Below are positions 1-8,660 of a DNA stretch of 51,298 nt, piece by piece; the stretch's first letter is position 1; each line of letters begins with the position of its first letter. The stretch spans positions 1 to 51,298 of the forward strand of contig CALHXW010000240.1 of NCBI GenBank assembly GCA_938040325.1. Reading direction: 5' to 3'. This stretch comes from an uncultured bacterium. GTDB lineage: Bacteria > Myxococcota_A > UBA9042 > PHBI01. The notes under the pieces are model-generated. The model made no database searches. It was not told where the DNA came from and worked only from the letters and a program-made list of their open reading frames with translations. Made by a program: the position numbers and the translations under genes.

Positions 1-136
1 GGCGTGCCGCTGGGGCAGCGAACGAGAGGAAACCTCAGCGCGGGTTGCAGGGGCGCAGCTCCTGAGTGATCTCGAGATCGTTGGTCCAGTGGTGCGCATC
101 ACGAAGTCATCGGGAATTGCATTTCCCCGAACGCTG
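1..136. other. Left-edge stretch, no gene identified
   Basis: This is the short stretch beyond the thioredoxin gene's stop codon. On the minus strand an ATG at 97-99 opens a frame of 33 codons that runs off the window, so it could be the start of a gene. It has no visible ribosome binding site and its composition does not distinguish it from chance. One plus-strand frame is also open here. I recognise no protein family in either. Confidence 0.3.
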
Positions 137-997
137 CTAGAAGAGGAGGCGCGCAAGCTTTCTGCGCAGGGTCTCCACACGCTCGTCACCACGGCCCGCC
201 GCCTCGAAGAGCACGCTTGCGCTCCGCTTGGCGCGCTCACGGGCCTCCGCGGGCGCGGTCTGGACCTGCCCCACGAGGGCCTCCAGCGCGTCGGCGTAGT
301 GCCCGCTGGCTCCGGTTGCGAGCGCAACGATGTAGGCCGCTTCGACGTCATCGGGCGTCTCGGCCAGCTTCGCCCGGGCGGCCTGCTCGCCCCCGGCCGC
401 ACCGACCTCTGCAAGGAGGTCTTTGAGCTTGAGCGCTGCTTGCGCCTCTGAGTATTGGGGCGCGGCTGCAGGGATGGACTTCAGTAGGGGCTCGGCTTCG
501 TCGACCTCCCCGTTGGCCATCAGGAGCTTGCCCAGAGAGAGCGTTGCGTCCATGTCGTCGCTACGCTCAGCGAGCCTGGCGCGGAAGTGCGCCTGTGCGG
601 CGGCAGGGTCCGACGGGACCTCGACGGTCGGCGGCCCTAGGGGCGCTAGCTCAAGCCCGACACGCTCGAAGACGCCAGCGATGAACTGCTCAACCTGTTG
701 CTTGGGCAGAGCACCCGAGAACTGATCGACCAGCTGACCGTTGAAGATCGCGATGACCATCGGAATGGACTGAGCCCGGAAGTACCCCGCGAGCTGTTGG
801 TTTGCGTCGACGTCGACCTTGGCGACTGTGAACGCGCCGCCGTAGGTGTCTGCGAGGTCATCGAGGATGGGACCCAGCACTTTGCAGGGCCCGCACCACT
901 CCGCCCAGAGGTCGATGAGGACCGGGTGCTTCATGCTCGCGGCGATGGCGTCACGCTCAAACGTGGCTTCGGTCACATCAAAAACGAATTCACTCAT
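137..997 (-). CDS. Thioredoxin domain plus TPR protein (CnoX/YbbN-like)
   Basis: 286 aa. Residues 1-110 form a thioredoxin fold with the active-site motif WCGPC (C35, C38) and the cis-Pro segment QSIPMV. The rest is helical and TPR-like (HFRARLAERSDDMDATLSLGKLL and following), the layout of CnoX/YbbN co-chaperones, which protect cysteines and hand clients to GroEL or DnaK. Both cysteines of the CxxC are present, so it may be redox-active, unlike E. coli CnoX, which lacks one. The ATG at 997 is chosen because GAGGAG lies just upstream and the thioredoxin fold starts immediately. It lies 49 bp downstream of the aldo/keto reductase gene on the same strand, so the two may be co-transcribed. The family call is firm; the client role is inferred. 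Confidence 0.9.
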   Translation of the reverse strand: MSEFVFDVTEATFERDAIAASMKHPVLIDLWAEWCGPCKVLGPILDDLADTYGGAFTVAKVDVDANQQLAGYFRAQSIPMVIAIFNGQLVDQFSGALPKQQVEQFIAGVFERVGLELAPLGPPTVEVPSDPAAAQAHFRARLAERSDDMDATLSLGKLLMANGEVDEAEPLLKSIPAAAPQYSEAQAALKLKDLLAEVGAAGGEQAARAKLAETPDDVEAAYIVALATGASGHYADALEALVGQVQTAPAEARERAKRSASVLFEAAGRGDERVETLRRKLARLLF

Positions 998-1046
998 CGG
1001 GGTCTCCTCAAGATGCCGTGCGGGATCCAGCGGCCGCCTCAGTCTT

Positions 1047-2075
1047 TTACCAGCGGCCGCCGCTAATCTGCGAGATAAAGCCGTAGGGGTAGCCAAGGTC
1101 GAGTGCCGAGACCTCGTCGAGCGCCTTCATCGCGGCCTCCGGCAGCTCGATCGTGGCTGCAGCGAGGTTGTCGTCGAGCTGAGCGAGCGACCGGGCGCCG
1201 AAAATGACTGACGTCACGCCGGGCTTGTTCATGAGCCAAGCGAGGGCGATCTGGGCCGGGCTTGCCCCCAGCTCGTCGGCGGTCGAGCGGACGACGTCGA
1301 GGATCGCCCAGTTTCGCTCGTTGTTGAAGCGCTGGTAGCGCTCCTTCCACTTGTCCATTCGAGAGCCCGTGGGTGGCTCTTGGTCGCGGCTGTATTTGCC
1401 CGTGAGGAAGCCACCGCCGAGCGGCGACCACGGGATGATCCCGACGCCATGTTCGATGCACGCGGGGACGTGTTCCCGCTCGATGTCGCGGCACATGAGG
1501 CTGTACTGAGGCTGAAGCGACACGTAGCGCGAAAGACCTCGGTGCTGACTGGTGAGGACGCTCCCCACCAGGCGATGTGCGGCGTAGTTGCTGGCGCCGA
1601 TGTAGAGGACCTTGCCGGCCCGCACGAGGTCGTCGAGCGCACGTAGGATCTCATCTTCGGGGGTGTCGAGGTCCTGCATGTGGATCTGATAGAGGTCGAT
1701 GCGGTCTGTCTTAAGTCGCCGTAGGCTGTCTTCGACACAGCGCATGATGCGGTAGCGAGACGCGCCGGTCCCGTTGTCGCCGAGGCCCATGCGGAAGCGG
1801 AACTTGGTCGCGAGGACCACCTCGTCGCGACGCTTGTCCTTGGTGAACCAGTCACCGATGACGCGCTCGCTGAGGCCGTCTTGGCCGTACACGTCTGCGG
1901 TGTCGATGAAGTTGACGCCTTCGTCGAGCGCCCGGTTCATCATGGCCATGGACGTGGCCGCATCGCACCCGACTTTGTGCATGAAGGACTTGTCGTCGGC
2001 GATGCCGAACGTCATCGCTCCTAGACACATCTTCGAGACGTTGAGGCCGCTCCGGCCTAGCTTCCTGTGTTCCAT
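1047..2075 (-). CDS. Aldo/keto reductase
   Basis: 342 aa, a full-length NAD(P)H-dependent oxidoreductase of the (beta/alpha)8 aldo/keto reductase superfamily. The catalytic tetrad can be read: Asp and Tyr in NFIDTADVYG, Lys in VVLATKF, His in LYQIHMQD. The C-terminal half carries the cofactor-binding strand-loop GVTSVIFGARSLAQLDDNL. The sequence style (MEHRKLGRSGLNVS at the start, IDLYQIH) fits the bacterial YghZ/Tas/auxin-induced-like branch. Substrate cannot be told. The ATG at 2075 is preferred because the protein starts there in typical family fashion and AAGGGG lies 6 nt upstream; an upstream in-frame start would add 19 unrelated residues. It is divergent from sppA and probably heads a short operon with the thioredoxin gene. 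Confidence 0.93.
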   Translation of the reverse strand: MEHRKLGRSGLNVSKMCLGAMTFGIADDKSFMHKVGCDAATSMAMMNRALDEGVNFIDTADVYGQDGLSERVIGDWFTKDKRRDEVVLATKFRFRMGLGDNGTGASRYRIMRCVEDSLRRLKTDRIDLYQIHMQDLDTPEDEILRALDDLVRAGKVLYIGASNYAAHRLVGSVLTSQHRGLSRYVSLQPQYSLMCRDIEREHVPACIEHGVGIIPWSPLGGGFLTGKYSRDQEPPTGSRMDKWKERYQRFNNERNWAILDVVRSTADELGASPAQIALAWLMNKPGVTSVIFGARSLAQLDDNLAAATIELPEAAMKALDEVSALDLGYPYGFISQISGGRW

Positions 2076-2276
2076 GAGAGGCCCCTTCAAATGCGTGCGC
2101 GCAGGCGTGTTGCTCGTTACTGCGAAGGTCAAAAGGTGATAAGAGTCCTCCGACTTCTCAGCGCGATTACCAAACCCGAGGGCCCTCTACAAATGACTCC
2201 GACAAGCACCCGAGTGGCCTGTGGGCTTGCCCGGCTTTCTCACAAGGACGTGAGTGAGAACAAGGAGACAGGAGCT

Positions 2277-4874
2277 GTGCCCGTGGACCCGCTTCGAAGC
2301 GGCGTGCAAACGGCAGCGGGGAACGCCGGCGTGTCGGGCTCCGCGCTCGGGCTTGCTCAGCGAGCCTTTGCGGTCGGCACGGCGTGGGTCCTCGCACTCG
2401 GACTGTTGGGGCAGGTGGCGTCAGCCGGTGCGCCAGAGCCGACCCCGAGGCCCGCATTCGTGCCGTGGTCTGTGAGCGCAGAAGGCGAGGGCGTGGAGTC
2501 GCTCCTCTATCACGGCGCGGGACTCGCGCTCATGCCGACGCTCGAGCTCGGGCTTTGGACAAGCGCGCGGCTCTACGGGGATGAGCCTGTCTCCGGCGTG
2601 GGTGGCTTGCTCGGTGGTCGGCTAGGCCCACTCGCCGGAGCGATCGGCCTGGGAGCCGTCGGCAACGGCTCCGGCGTGGCTGGCTCGACCGTGCGATGGG
2701 ACGTGGGGATCGCGGCCGAAGTGCGCGACGGTCTTGCGTTCGGCATCGCGTGGCATGGCCTCGACAGCGACACCGACCGGAGCCTCAACGACTACGACGA
2801 GTGGTCACTCTCAGCCACCATGCGGCCTTCGCGCATGTTCTCATTGGCGCTCGACCTTGAGCGGCTCAACAGCCCGAAGATCGGCGGCGTCATTGTCGAT
2901 CCGATCGCTCGAGTGAGTGCCGGGATTCGGCCCGGAACAGAGCGCCTCACCATTGGGGTGGAGGCCGCAAGAACCCTGGCAAACAGCGGGCGCTGGACCT
3001 TCGGCGGCAGTCTCAACGCCATGATTGTCAGCGGCATCGCTCTTGGTGCCTATGCGCAGTTCGACGGCGACGAGTCCGACTTCGGCGCTGGCGGCTGGAC
3101 GCTCGGCGCCACGCTAACGCTGACGCAAGGCGGACTGTCGGTCGGTATGGGCGTCGACGTTCGTGATGCCGCTGTTGGCGACGGCGGGAACGTAACGGCG
3201 CTCCTCAAAGCCGGAAGCCGCCGTCGCGCACCTGTGGCACGGCCGGGCAACCTTGTGGTCCGACTGGCGGTCCGTGGCCCGATCCCAGAGCGACCTCGCC
3301 CCGGGTTGCTCTCCGACGGACCCGCGCCCTTCGCACGATGGCTCCAAGCTTTCGACATCATGGCGAAAGACCCCGCGGTCGCCGGGCTTGTGCTCCAGGT
3401 GGACGGTGCGCCGACCTGGGCACAGTGCTGGGAGCTGCGGGCAGCAATCGCCCGGCTCCAGGCCGCCGGCAAGCGCGTCCACGCCATCATGACGGTCGGC
3501 GATATGAAGGCGCTCTATCTCGCTTCCGCCGCCGACAAGGTGCATCTCTACGCGGCTGGCGGGCTGACGGTGTCGGGGTTGTCGATCACGCGAAGGTACT
3601 ATCGAGGCCTGCTCGATAAGCTCGGCGTGAAGGCGGAGTTTGTGAAGTGGGAAGACTACAAGTCCGCACCAGAGAGCTTCACCAACACGGCACCATCTGC
3701 GCCTGCTGCCGAGCAGACCCAGGCGCTGCTCGACGGGGTCGCTGCCGAGTGGAACCGGGCGGTCGCTGCGGGTCGCAAGCTCACCTCGGTAGCACTCGAC
3801 GCGGCCGTGGGTGCAGGCCCTCACAACATGAACAGCGCTCTGCAGAGTGGCTTGGTCGACAGCCTTGTCGACAACGACGACCTCGGCGCACGAATCAAAG
3901 AAGACATGGGCGCCCACGTACGGCTGACCACCGGCTACAAACCGCCGGTCGCTGGGTTCAAGCAGTGGCGTAGCAAAAAGCGTGTTGCGATCGTCCCAGT
4001 CACAGGCTCCATTGTCAGCGGACCGAGCCAAGCGCCTGCGCTGATTCCGCTCCCTTTTCTAGGCGGTGCAACGAGCGGAGACGCCAGCATCAATGCAGCT
4101 CTTAAGCGGGCCGCGGCCGATCCGGATGTTGTGGGCATTGTGTTGCGCGTTGACTCGCCCGGCGGCTCAGCCATCGCGAGCGACAAGATTCATCAGACCG
4201 TCATTGCCGCCAGCAAGAAGAAGCCGCTTGTTGTCAGCTTCGGCAACATCGCGGCGAGTGGCGGCTACTATGTCTCGGCAGGCGCCAAGCGCATCCTTGC
4301 AACGCCCATGACGGTCACTGGGAGCATCGGCATCTACTCCGGCAAGGCCGACCTCAGCGGTCTCTATGCGATGCTGGGCGTGAGTCACGACACGATCCGC
4401 ACTCACGAACGCGCGGACATGATGAAGGACCACCGGCCCTTCACCGACGCGGAGCGAGCCGCTGCTCGACAGACTCTCAAGGCCTATTACGACCGCTTCG
4501 TTGGTGTCGTTGCCAAGGGGCGAAAGCTCACGAATGCACGCGCGTTCGCAGCGGCCCGCGGCCGTGTGTACCTCGGGCCGGCAGCCCAAGCGCTCAGCCT
4601 CGTCGATGGCGAAGGTGGGCTCTGGGACGCGATCACGACCGTCGTCGCGGAGGCGGGTCTGTCCGTCGATGACGTCAAGATCGATTACGCTGGCACGCTC
4701 GGGGCACTGTCGAGCCTCCAGCGCGTTGTCCTTGCGTCTGTGGGCGTGCCCGACATCGGCGCCGAAGAGACAGGTGCCGCGTCAGCTGAGCTGATGGCTC
4801 TTGGAACCCTGGTGCGCGCGCTTGGATCGGGTGGTCCGCTGGCGCTCATGCCCTATTCGCTAGAGGTGAACTGA
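2277..4874 (+). CDS. sppA: Signal peptide peptidase SppA with beta-barrel-like N-terminal region
   Basis: 865 aa from the GTG at 2277, which has AAGGAG 9 nt upstream and gives a signal peptide ending near VASAGA; an in-frame ATG at 2193 would give 893 aa but has a poor ribosome site. After the signal comes about 270 residues of alternating Gly-rich, amphipathic strands (GGLLGGRLGPLAGAIGLG, FGIAWHGLD, WTLGATLTL) resembling an outer-membrane barrel or repeat domain. Two S49 peptidase domains follow. The catalytic Lys is in EDYKSAPESFT (K462) and the nucleophile Ser in NIAASGGYY (S661), spaced as K209/S409 of E. coli SppA. It would degrade remnant signal peptides or other periplasmic substrates. 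The stop codon overlaps the tgt start (TGATG), so translation is probably coupled. Confidence 0.92.
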   Translation: MPVDPLRSGVQTAAGNAGVSGSALGLAQRAFAVGTAWVLALGLLGQVASAGAPEPTPRPAFVPWSVSAEGEGVESLLYHGAGLALMPTLELGLWTSARLYGDEPVSGVGGLLGGRLGPLAGAIGLGAVGNGSGVAGSTVRWDVGIAAEVRDGLAFGIAWHGLDSDTDRSLNDYDEWSLSATMRPSRMFSLALDLERLNSPKIGGVIVDPIARVSAGIRPGTERLTIGVEAARTLANSGRWTFGGSLNAMIVSGIALGAYAQFDGDESDFGAGGWTLGATLTLTQGGLSVGMGVDVRDAAVGDGGNVTALLKAGSRRRAPVARPGNLVVRLAVRGPIPERPRPGLLSDGPAPFARWLQAFDIMAKDPAVAGLVLQVDGAPTWAQCWELRAAIARLQAAGKRVHAIMTVGDMKALYLASAADKVHLYAAGGLTVSGLSITRRYYRGLLDKLGVKAEFVKWEDYKSAPESFTNTAPSAPAAEQTQALLDGVAAEWNRAVAAGRKLTSVALDAAVGAGPHNMNSALQSGLVDSLVDNDDLGARIKEDMGAHVRLTTGYKPPVAGFKQWRSKKRVAIVPVTGSIVSGPSQAPALIPLPFLGGATSGDASINAALKRAAADPDVVGIVLRVDSPGGSAIASDKIHQTVIAASKKKPLVVSFGNIAASGGYYVSAGAKRILATPMTVTGSIGIYSGKADLSGLYAMLGVSHDTIRTHERADMMKDHRPFTDAERAAARQTLKAYYDRFVGVVAKGRKLTNARAFAAARGRVYLGPAAQALSLVDGEGGLWDAITTVVAEAGLSVDDVKIDYAGTLGALSSLQRVVLASVGVPDIGAEETGAASAELMALGTLVRALGSGGPLALMPYSLEVN

Positions 4875-6313
4875 TGACATGTCGCGCCCCCTTTGAGGTC
4901 GAGACAGTGTGCCGCAGCACGAGTGCTCGCGTCGGCAAGCTCATGCTCCAGCGAGCGACCGTGGAGACGCCGATCTTCATGCCGGTCGGCACGCAGGCGG
5001 CGATTCGGACGATGCCGCCAAGCTTTCTTGGCGGTACGAAGGCCTCGATCATCCTGGCCAACACCTATCACCTCCACCAACGGCCGGGCGAAGAGCTGAT
5101 CGAAAAGCTTGGCGGCCTGCATCGGTTCATGGCGGTCGACAACCCCATCTTGACGGACTCGGGCGGGTTTCAGGTCTTTAGCCTGCAAAAGAAGGAAGTC
5201 AGCGAGGAGGGCGTGCTCTTCGGCTACGAGGTCGACGGCAAAAAGACCTTCTTGTCGCCTGAGCGCTCGATGGCCATTCAGATGGCGCTTGGCAGCGATA
5301 TCGCGATGGCGTTCGACGAGTGCATGCCGCCAGAAGCGGACCACGGTGCCGTCGAGCGGTCGGTCGACATGACGGCGCGCTGGGCGGAGCGATGCCTCGC
5401 TGCCCACGACAGGCCTGATCAGTCGCTCTTCGGGATCGTCCAGGGCGGCATGTTCAACGATCTTCGGCGGCGCTCGCTCGACCAGATCACGAGTCTCCCG
5501 TTCGACGGCTTTGCGGTCGGTGGACTCTCGGTCGGTGAGGGCCCAGAGATCATGAACGAAGTGCTGGGCGAGATGATGCCGCACATGCCGCCGACCTCGG
5601 CGCGCTATTTAATGGGTGTCGGCCGTCCACAGGATCTCGTCGATGGGGTCGCGCTCGGGATCGACATGTTCGACTGCGTCATTCCAACGCGACACGCCCG
5701 AGGCGGCGCGCTGTACACGTTCCAAGGGCGCATTCGCATCACCCACTCTCGGTATCGACGCGACACCTACCCGATCGACACCGCGTGCGAGTGCTACACA
5801 TGCACCAACTTCAGCCGAGCTTATGTGCATCACCTCTACGCCATCGGCGAGGTGCTGGGGTCGACGCTCGCAACCATCCACAACCTCCGCTTCTTCGGTG
5901 ACCTCATGGAGCGCATCCGGGAAGCGATTCGCGCTGGCACCTTCGCCACGTTCCGCAAAGACATCAAGGCGCTCTACCCCGAGAAGGGCGCGGAGAAACC
6001 GTCTGGACGAGAGGCAGCTGGGCCTCATGGTGCCAGCGGTCGAGACGCGGCACAGCGCCGCATGGCAGACAAGGCGAAGCCGGTGTCACGCAAGAAGGGC
6101 GGTAAGGCCCAGAGGTCGAGCGGTACCGGGCGCGGAGACGCGTTCGGCACGTCCAAGCGCGGGGGCGCAAAGCCGCGTCGCGGCGAGGACGTCGGCGCAC
6201 CTCGTGGCGGCGGAAACCGTGGCGGCGACGGCAACAAGGCAGGGGACAAGTCCGGCGGACGGCGGGGCGGTGGCCGCAGCGGGGGGCGAGGCAAGGGTCG
6301 CGGGCGTGGCTAA
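4874..6313 (+). CDS. tgt: Queuine/preQ1 tRNA-guanine transglycosylase with basic Gly/Arg-rich tail
   Basis: 479 aa. Exchanges G34 of GUN-anticodon tRNAs for a 7-deazaguanine base in queuosine synthesis. The catalytic core fills residues 1-370: DSGGFQVFSL with D95 (general base), GIVQGG, GGLSVGEG, and GIDMFDCVIPTRH with the nucleophile D264. The zinc ligands are C305, C307, C310 and H336. The core resembles E. coli Tgt (375 aa). Beyond it, residues 371-479 are a low-complexity tail rich in Gly, Arg, Lys and Ser (repeats such as KRGGAKPRRGED and GGRRGGGRSGGRGKGRGRG), expected to be disordered and nucleic-acid binding. The ATG overlaps the sppA stop by one base with GAGGTGAA upstream. The start of the ferredoxin gene lies inside its last codons. 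Confidence 0.96.
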   Translation: MTCRAPFEVETVCRSTSARVGKLMLQRATVETPIFMPVGTQAAIRTMPPSFLGGTKASIILANTYHLHQRPGEELIEKLGGLHRFMAVDNPILTDSGGFQVFSLQKKEVSEEGVLFGYEVDGKKTFLSPERSMAIQMALGSDIAMAFDECMPPEADHGAVERSVDMTARWAERCLAAHDRPDQSLFGIVQGGMFNDLRRRSLDQITSLPFDGFAVGGLSVGEGPEIMNEVLGEMMPHMPPTSARYLMGVGRPQDLVDGVALGIDMFDCVIPTRHARGGALYTFQGRIRITHSRYRRDTYPIDTACECYTCTNFSRAYVHHLYAIGEVLGSTLATIHNLRFFGDLMERIREAIRAGTFATFRKDIKALYPEKGAEKPSGREAAGPHGASGRDAAQRRMADKAKPVSRKKGGKAQRSSGTGRGDAFGTSKRGGAKPRRGEDVGAPRGGGNRGGDGNKAGDKSGGRRGGGRSGGRGKGRGRG

Positions 6314-7013
6314 GGGTGACGGCGATGAGCGGAGCGACCGCCGTGGCTTCTTCAAGCTGGGCTGGCTTCGTGCCAAAGACACCGGTGTCGAGGCCGCTCG
6401 TGCTGTCGGCCAGGCGCTTGATGTGCTCAACGACGCCCTCAACGACGAGGACGAGGCCAGACACGCAGGCACGCCCAGGCGTTCTTCGAGTCGTCCGAGT
6501 GCCGCTGAGGTTGCTGCAGTGCGCGGCGCGGCGGGGGGAGGGCGCGCTGCCCGGCCTGTGATACGGCCTCCGGGCGCCTTGCCCGAAGCCGAGTTTCTGG
6601 CGACGTGCGAGCAGTGTCAGGTCTGCGTTGACGCGTGCCCCGAAGAGGCCATCTCGATCACGCGCGAGTCAGGTGCAGCGGGGCCAATGGGGACGCCATT
6701 GATGAAGGTCCAGTTCCGGCCATGCCATCTCTGCGAAGACGTCCCGTGTAGCCACGCGTGTCCCACGGGGGCGCTCCGGCCGATCGATGTGCGCGACATC
6801 AAAGTCGGCCGAGCGGTCGTCTACGCCCAGCTTTGCATCAACCCGAGTGCCGCCGAGCCTTGTGAGAGCTGCCTCGTCGCATGCCCTGTCATGGCGATCT
6901 CGCAGCCGCCTGGGCAGCTTCCCAACATCGATGGAAGTGCTTGCACTGGCTGCGGCCAGTGCGTGGTGGCTTGCCCAACGTATCCCGCCGCTCTGAATGT
7001 GGTGCCGCTGTAG
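6306..7013 (+). CDS. Polyferredoxin with four [4Fe-4S] motifs (NapF/NapG/MauM-like)
   Basis: 235 aa from a GTG at 6306 that overlaps the end of tgt by 8 bases; there is no in-frame ATG before the cysteine clusters. Four ferredoxin-type motifs are visible: C101/C104/C107/C111, C140/C143/C148/C152, C177/C186/C189/C193 and C213/C216/C219/C223. All end in CP and are typical of the NapF/NapG/MauM electron-transfer family. The N-terminus has DRRGFFKLG, which resembles a Tat twin-arginine motif or the RRxFL start of NapF, but no hydrophobic stretch follows, so export is unlikely. Residues 45-95 are a charged, Ala/Arg-rich linker. It probably shuttles electrons to an unidentified enzyme. No nitrate reductase genes are near; the neighbours are sppA and tgt. 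The start codon is the least certain part. Confidence 0.85.
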   Translation: MAKGDGDERSDRRGFFKLGWLRAKDTGVEAARAVGQALDVLNDALNDEDEARHAGTPRRSSSRPSAAEVAAVRGAAGGGRAARPVIRPPGALPEAEFLATCEQCQVCVDACPEEAISITRESGAAGPMGTPLMKVQFRPCHLCEDVPCSHACPTGALRPIDVRDIKVGRAVVYAQLCINPSAAEPCESCLVACPVMAISQPPGQLPNIDGSACTGCGQCVVACPTYPAALNVVPL

Positions 7014-7234
7014 CCTGTCGGGCCGTAGTGCCGTCGTAGCGTGTCGCTTGGCTGCCGCGTGCGAGCTCAGTGAGCTTCGCCACGGCGAGCGATCGCTGCA
7101 AGACGGGGTATGAATTCAATCGGCACCAGAGGTTAGGCGTCTCTAAGTGGCTGTGATTTGCACTTTGCGCTCGCTCCGCTCACGATGAAATCTCGCCAAA
7201 CCGTTACCCCTTCTCCGTCACTTGAGGGTCTTGC
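7014..7234 (+). other. Intergenic region upstream of the dCache-like sensor
   Basis: 221 bp with no open reading frame of note, no hairpin terminator and no clear sigma-70 hexamers. A GG...GC pair at 7149-7161 resembles a sigma-54 site but has one base too few between the elements. Confidence 0.4.
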
Positions 7235-8647
7235 ATGTTTCGGCTCAAGGTCACGCTCGTGCTCCTTCTTCTCGTGTCAGCTGGCGCTTACGGAGCGTAT
7301 CACCTGATCAACGACACCGAGGACGGCGCCTCCAGCTCGCTCGTTTCCTCGATGCAAGAGAGTCACCTGGCATTTGAGCGGCTCAAAAAGCTCAGAGACC
7401 TCCAGCTCAAAGACCTAGCCTCGGCACTCTCGCAGTCCGAGCTGGGGCCCTACCTGGCGGTTCTTGAGGACCACCGAAAGGCCATGCTTGAGGTGGAGCG
7501 CGAAGCGTATAAGGCCGTGCCCGGCGACCAGAACGATGAGGTGCTCAAAGCCGACCGTATCGACTACGTCCGCAACCGCAAAGACTTCCTGTCGACCGTT
7601 GCGGGTGACCTGGGCGATCGCATCGAGCGCGCACGAGGCGCCAACGCTTGGCAAGAGAAGCCTCGGAAAGAGTTTGAGGACGAGGTCCGTGAGAGCCTTG
7701 CGAACTGCAATGCCTACGGTGTCAACAACTGCGCGTTCCGCTTCGTCTACTACCGGCTCAAAGAGCTCGTCGAAGAGCTTCGGGCAGACAATCCCTATGG
7801 CTTGCGTCCTGACCTTGTCATTGTGACCGACCACCGAGATGTCGGTCTCGCCAACGCCGATGAACCCAAGTGGTCGGACAAGAAGCGCTTTGGCGCTGAC
7901 CACTTGATCATTCGCGAGGTTCGCAAGGGCAAGATCCTGCGCGATATCATCACGGTCGACGGGACGCCGTACTTCGTCACGGCGGCGCCGATCTTTGAGA
8001 GCGGGAAGTTCCGCGGCAGCGTGCTTGCTGGGGTTCAGATCTCTAAGGAGCTCGTCGAGGACGAAAAGAAGGTCCTTGGGCGCGACATCGGCTACGTCTT
8101 TGGCCGCAAGCTCGTCCGCACCACGCTCGAGAGTCCAATGGTTGAGGACGTACGCCACAATGTGCCGGCTCTTAGCCCGTCCGAGCCTCGGCGAGAGACC
8201 GTGGAGACCGACCGGGTCGTCGCGCACTTTGTTCCGCTGCTTGGAAATCTCAGCAACAACAGCGTTCGTGCCGTCGTGGTCGCCAACCGCGGGCAGGACA
8301 GCAGCTCAGCAAAGACCTGGATCGTCTTTGGGGCGGCGCTGCTCTTTCTCTTCGGCCTGCTCGCGATGATGGGGCTGATTCACCAGTTCCTTCGGCCTGC
8401 TTTGGCCATCGACGCTGGCATCCACGAGATCAGCGGTGGCAACAAGAGCTATTGGTTCCCGGCAGACCACAAACAGCGGCTGTGGTCGTCGATGGCGCAC
8501 TCCCTCAATGGCATGGTCGCAAACCTCACCGGCCGCGACCTTGAGCGGGAAGCGATCCGCCAGACCGGCGAGTGGCAAGTGCCGATCATCGACGATCCAG
8601 GGCTCGACGATGACGATGACGACGACGGCTACGGCGACGACGGGTAG
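7235..8647 (+). CDS. Membrane sensor with dCache-like periplasmic domain, no output domain
   Basis: 470 aa. One transmembrane helix at residues 4-24 and a second near 365-390 (WIVFGAALLFLFGLLAMMG) enclose about 340 residues of periplasmic sequence. The second half of that region (DHLIIREVRKGKILRDII, PYFVTAAPIF, GSVLAGVQIS) looks like the membrane-distal and -proximal strands of a Cache sensor. The cytoplasmic part is short: an IHEISGGNKSYWFPADHKQ segment resembling a degenerate HAMP domain, then a helix, then a run of eight or so Asp near the C-terminus. No kinase, cyclase or chemotaxis domain follows. It could act through a partner protein. It stands alone, 220 bp after the ferredoxin gene and converging on mutS2. 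The Cache call is by pattern; ligand unknown. Confidence 0.7.
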   Translation: MFRLKVTLVLLLLVSAGAYGAYHLINDTEDGASSSLVSSMQESHLAFERLKKLRDLQLKDLASALSQSELGPYLAVLEDHRKAMLEVEREAYKAVPGDQNDEVLKADRIDYVRNRKDFLSTVAGDLGDRIERARGANAWQEKPRKEFEDEVRESLANCNAYGVNNCAFRFVYYRLKELVEELRADNPYGLRPDLVIVTDHRDVGLANADEPKWSDKKRFGADHLIIREVRKGKILRDIITVDGTPYFVTAAPIFESGKFRGSVLAGVQISKELVEDEKKVLGRDIGYVFGRKLVRTTLESPMVEDVRHNVPALSPSEPRRETVETDRVVAHFVPLLGNLSNNSVRAVVVANRGQDSSSAKTWIVFGAALLFLFGLLAMMGLIHQFLRPALAIDAGIHEISGGNKSYWFPADHKQRLWSSMAHSLNGMVANLTGRDLEREAIRQTGEWQVPIIDDPGLDDDDDDDGYGDDG

Positions 8648-8660
8648 GGGTGCATCCTCT

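Noticed and set aside
5616..6305. In-frame extension of the ferredoxin gene back into tgt
   Set aside because: The extension is Arg/Ser/Pro-rich shadow of tgt; the GTG at 6306 starts just before the real protein.
7149..7161. Sigma-54-like TGGC...TTGC before the Cache sensor gene
   Set aside because: Only 9 bases lie between the GG and GC; a functional -24/-12 element needs 10.
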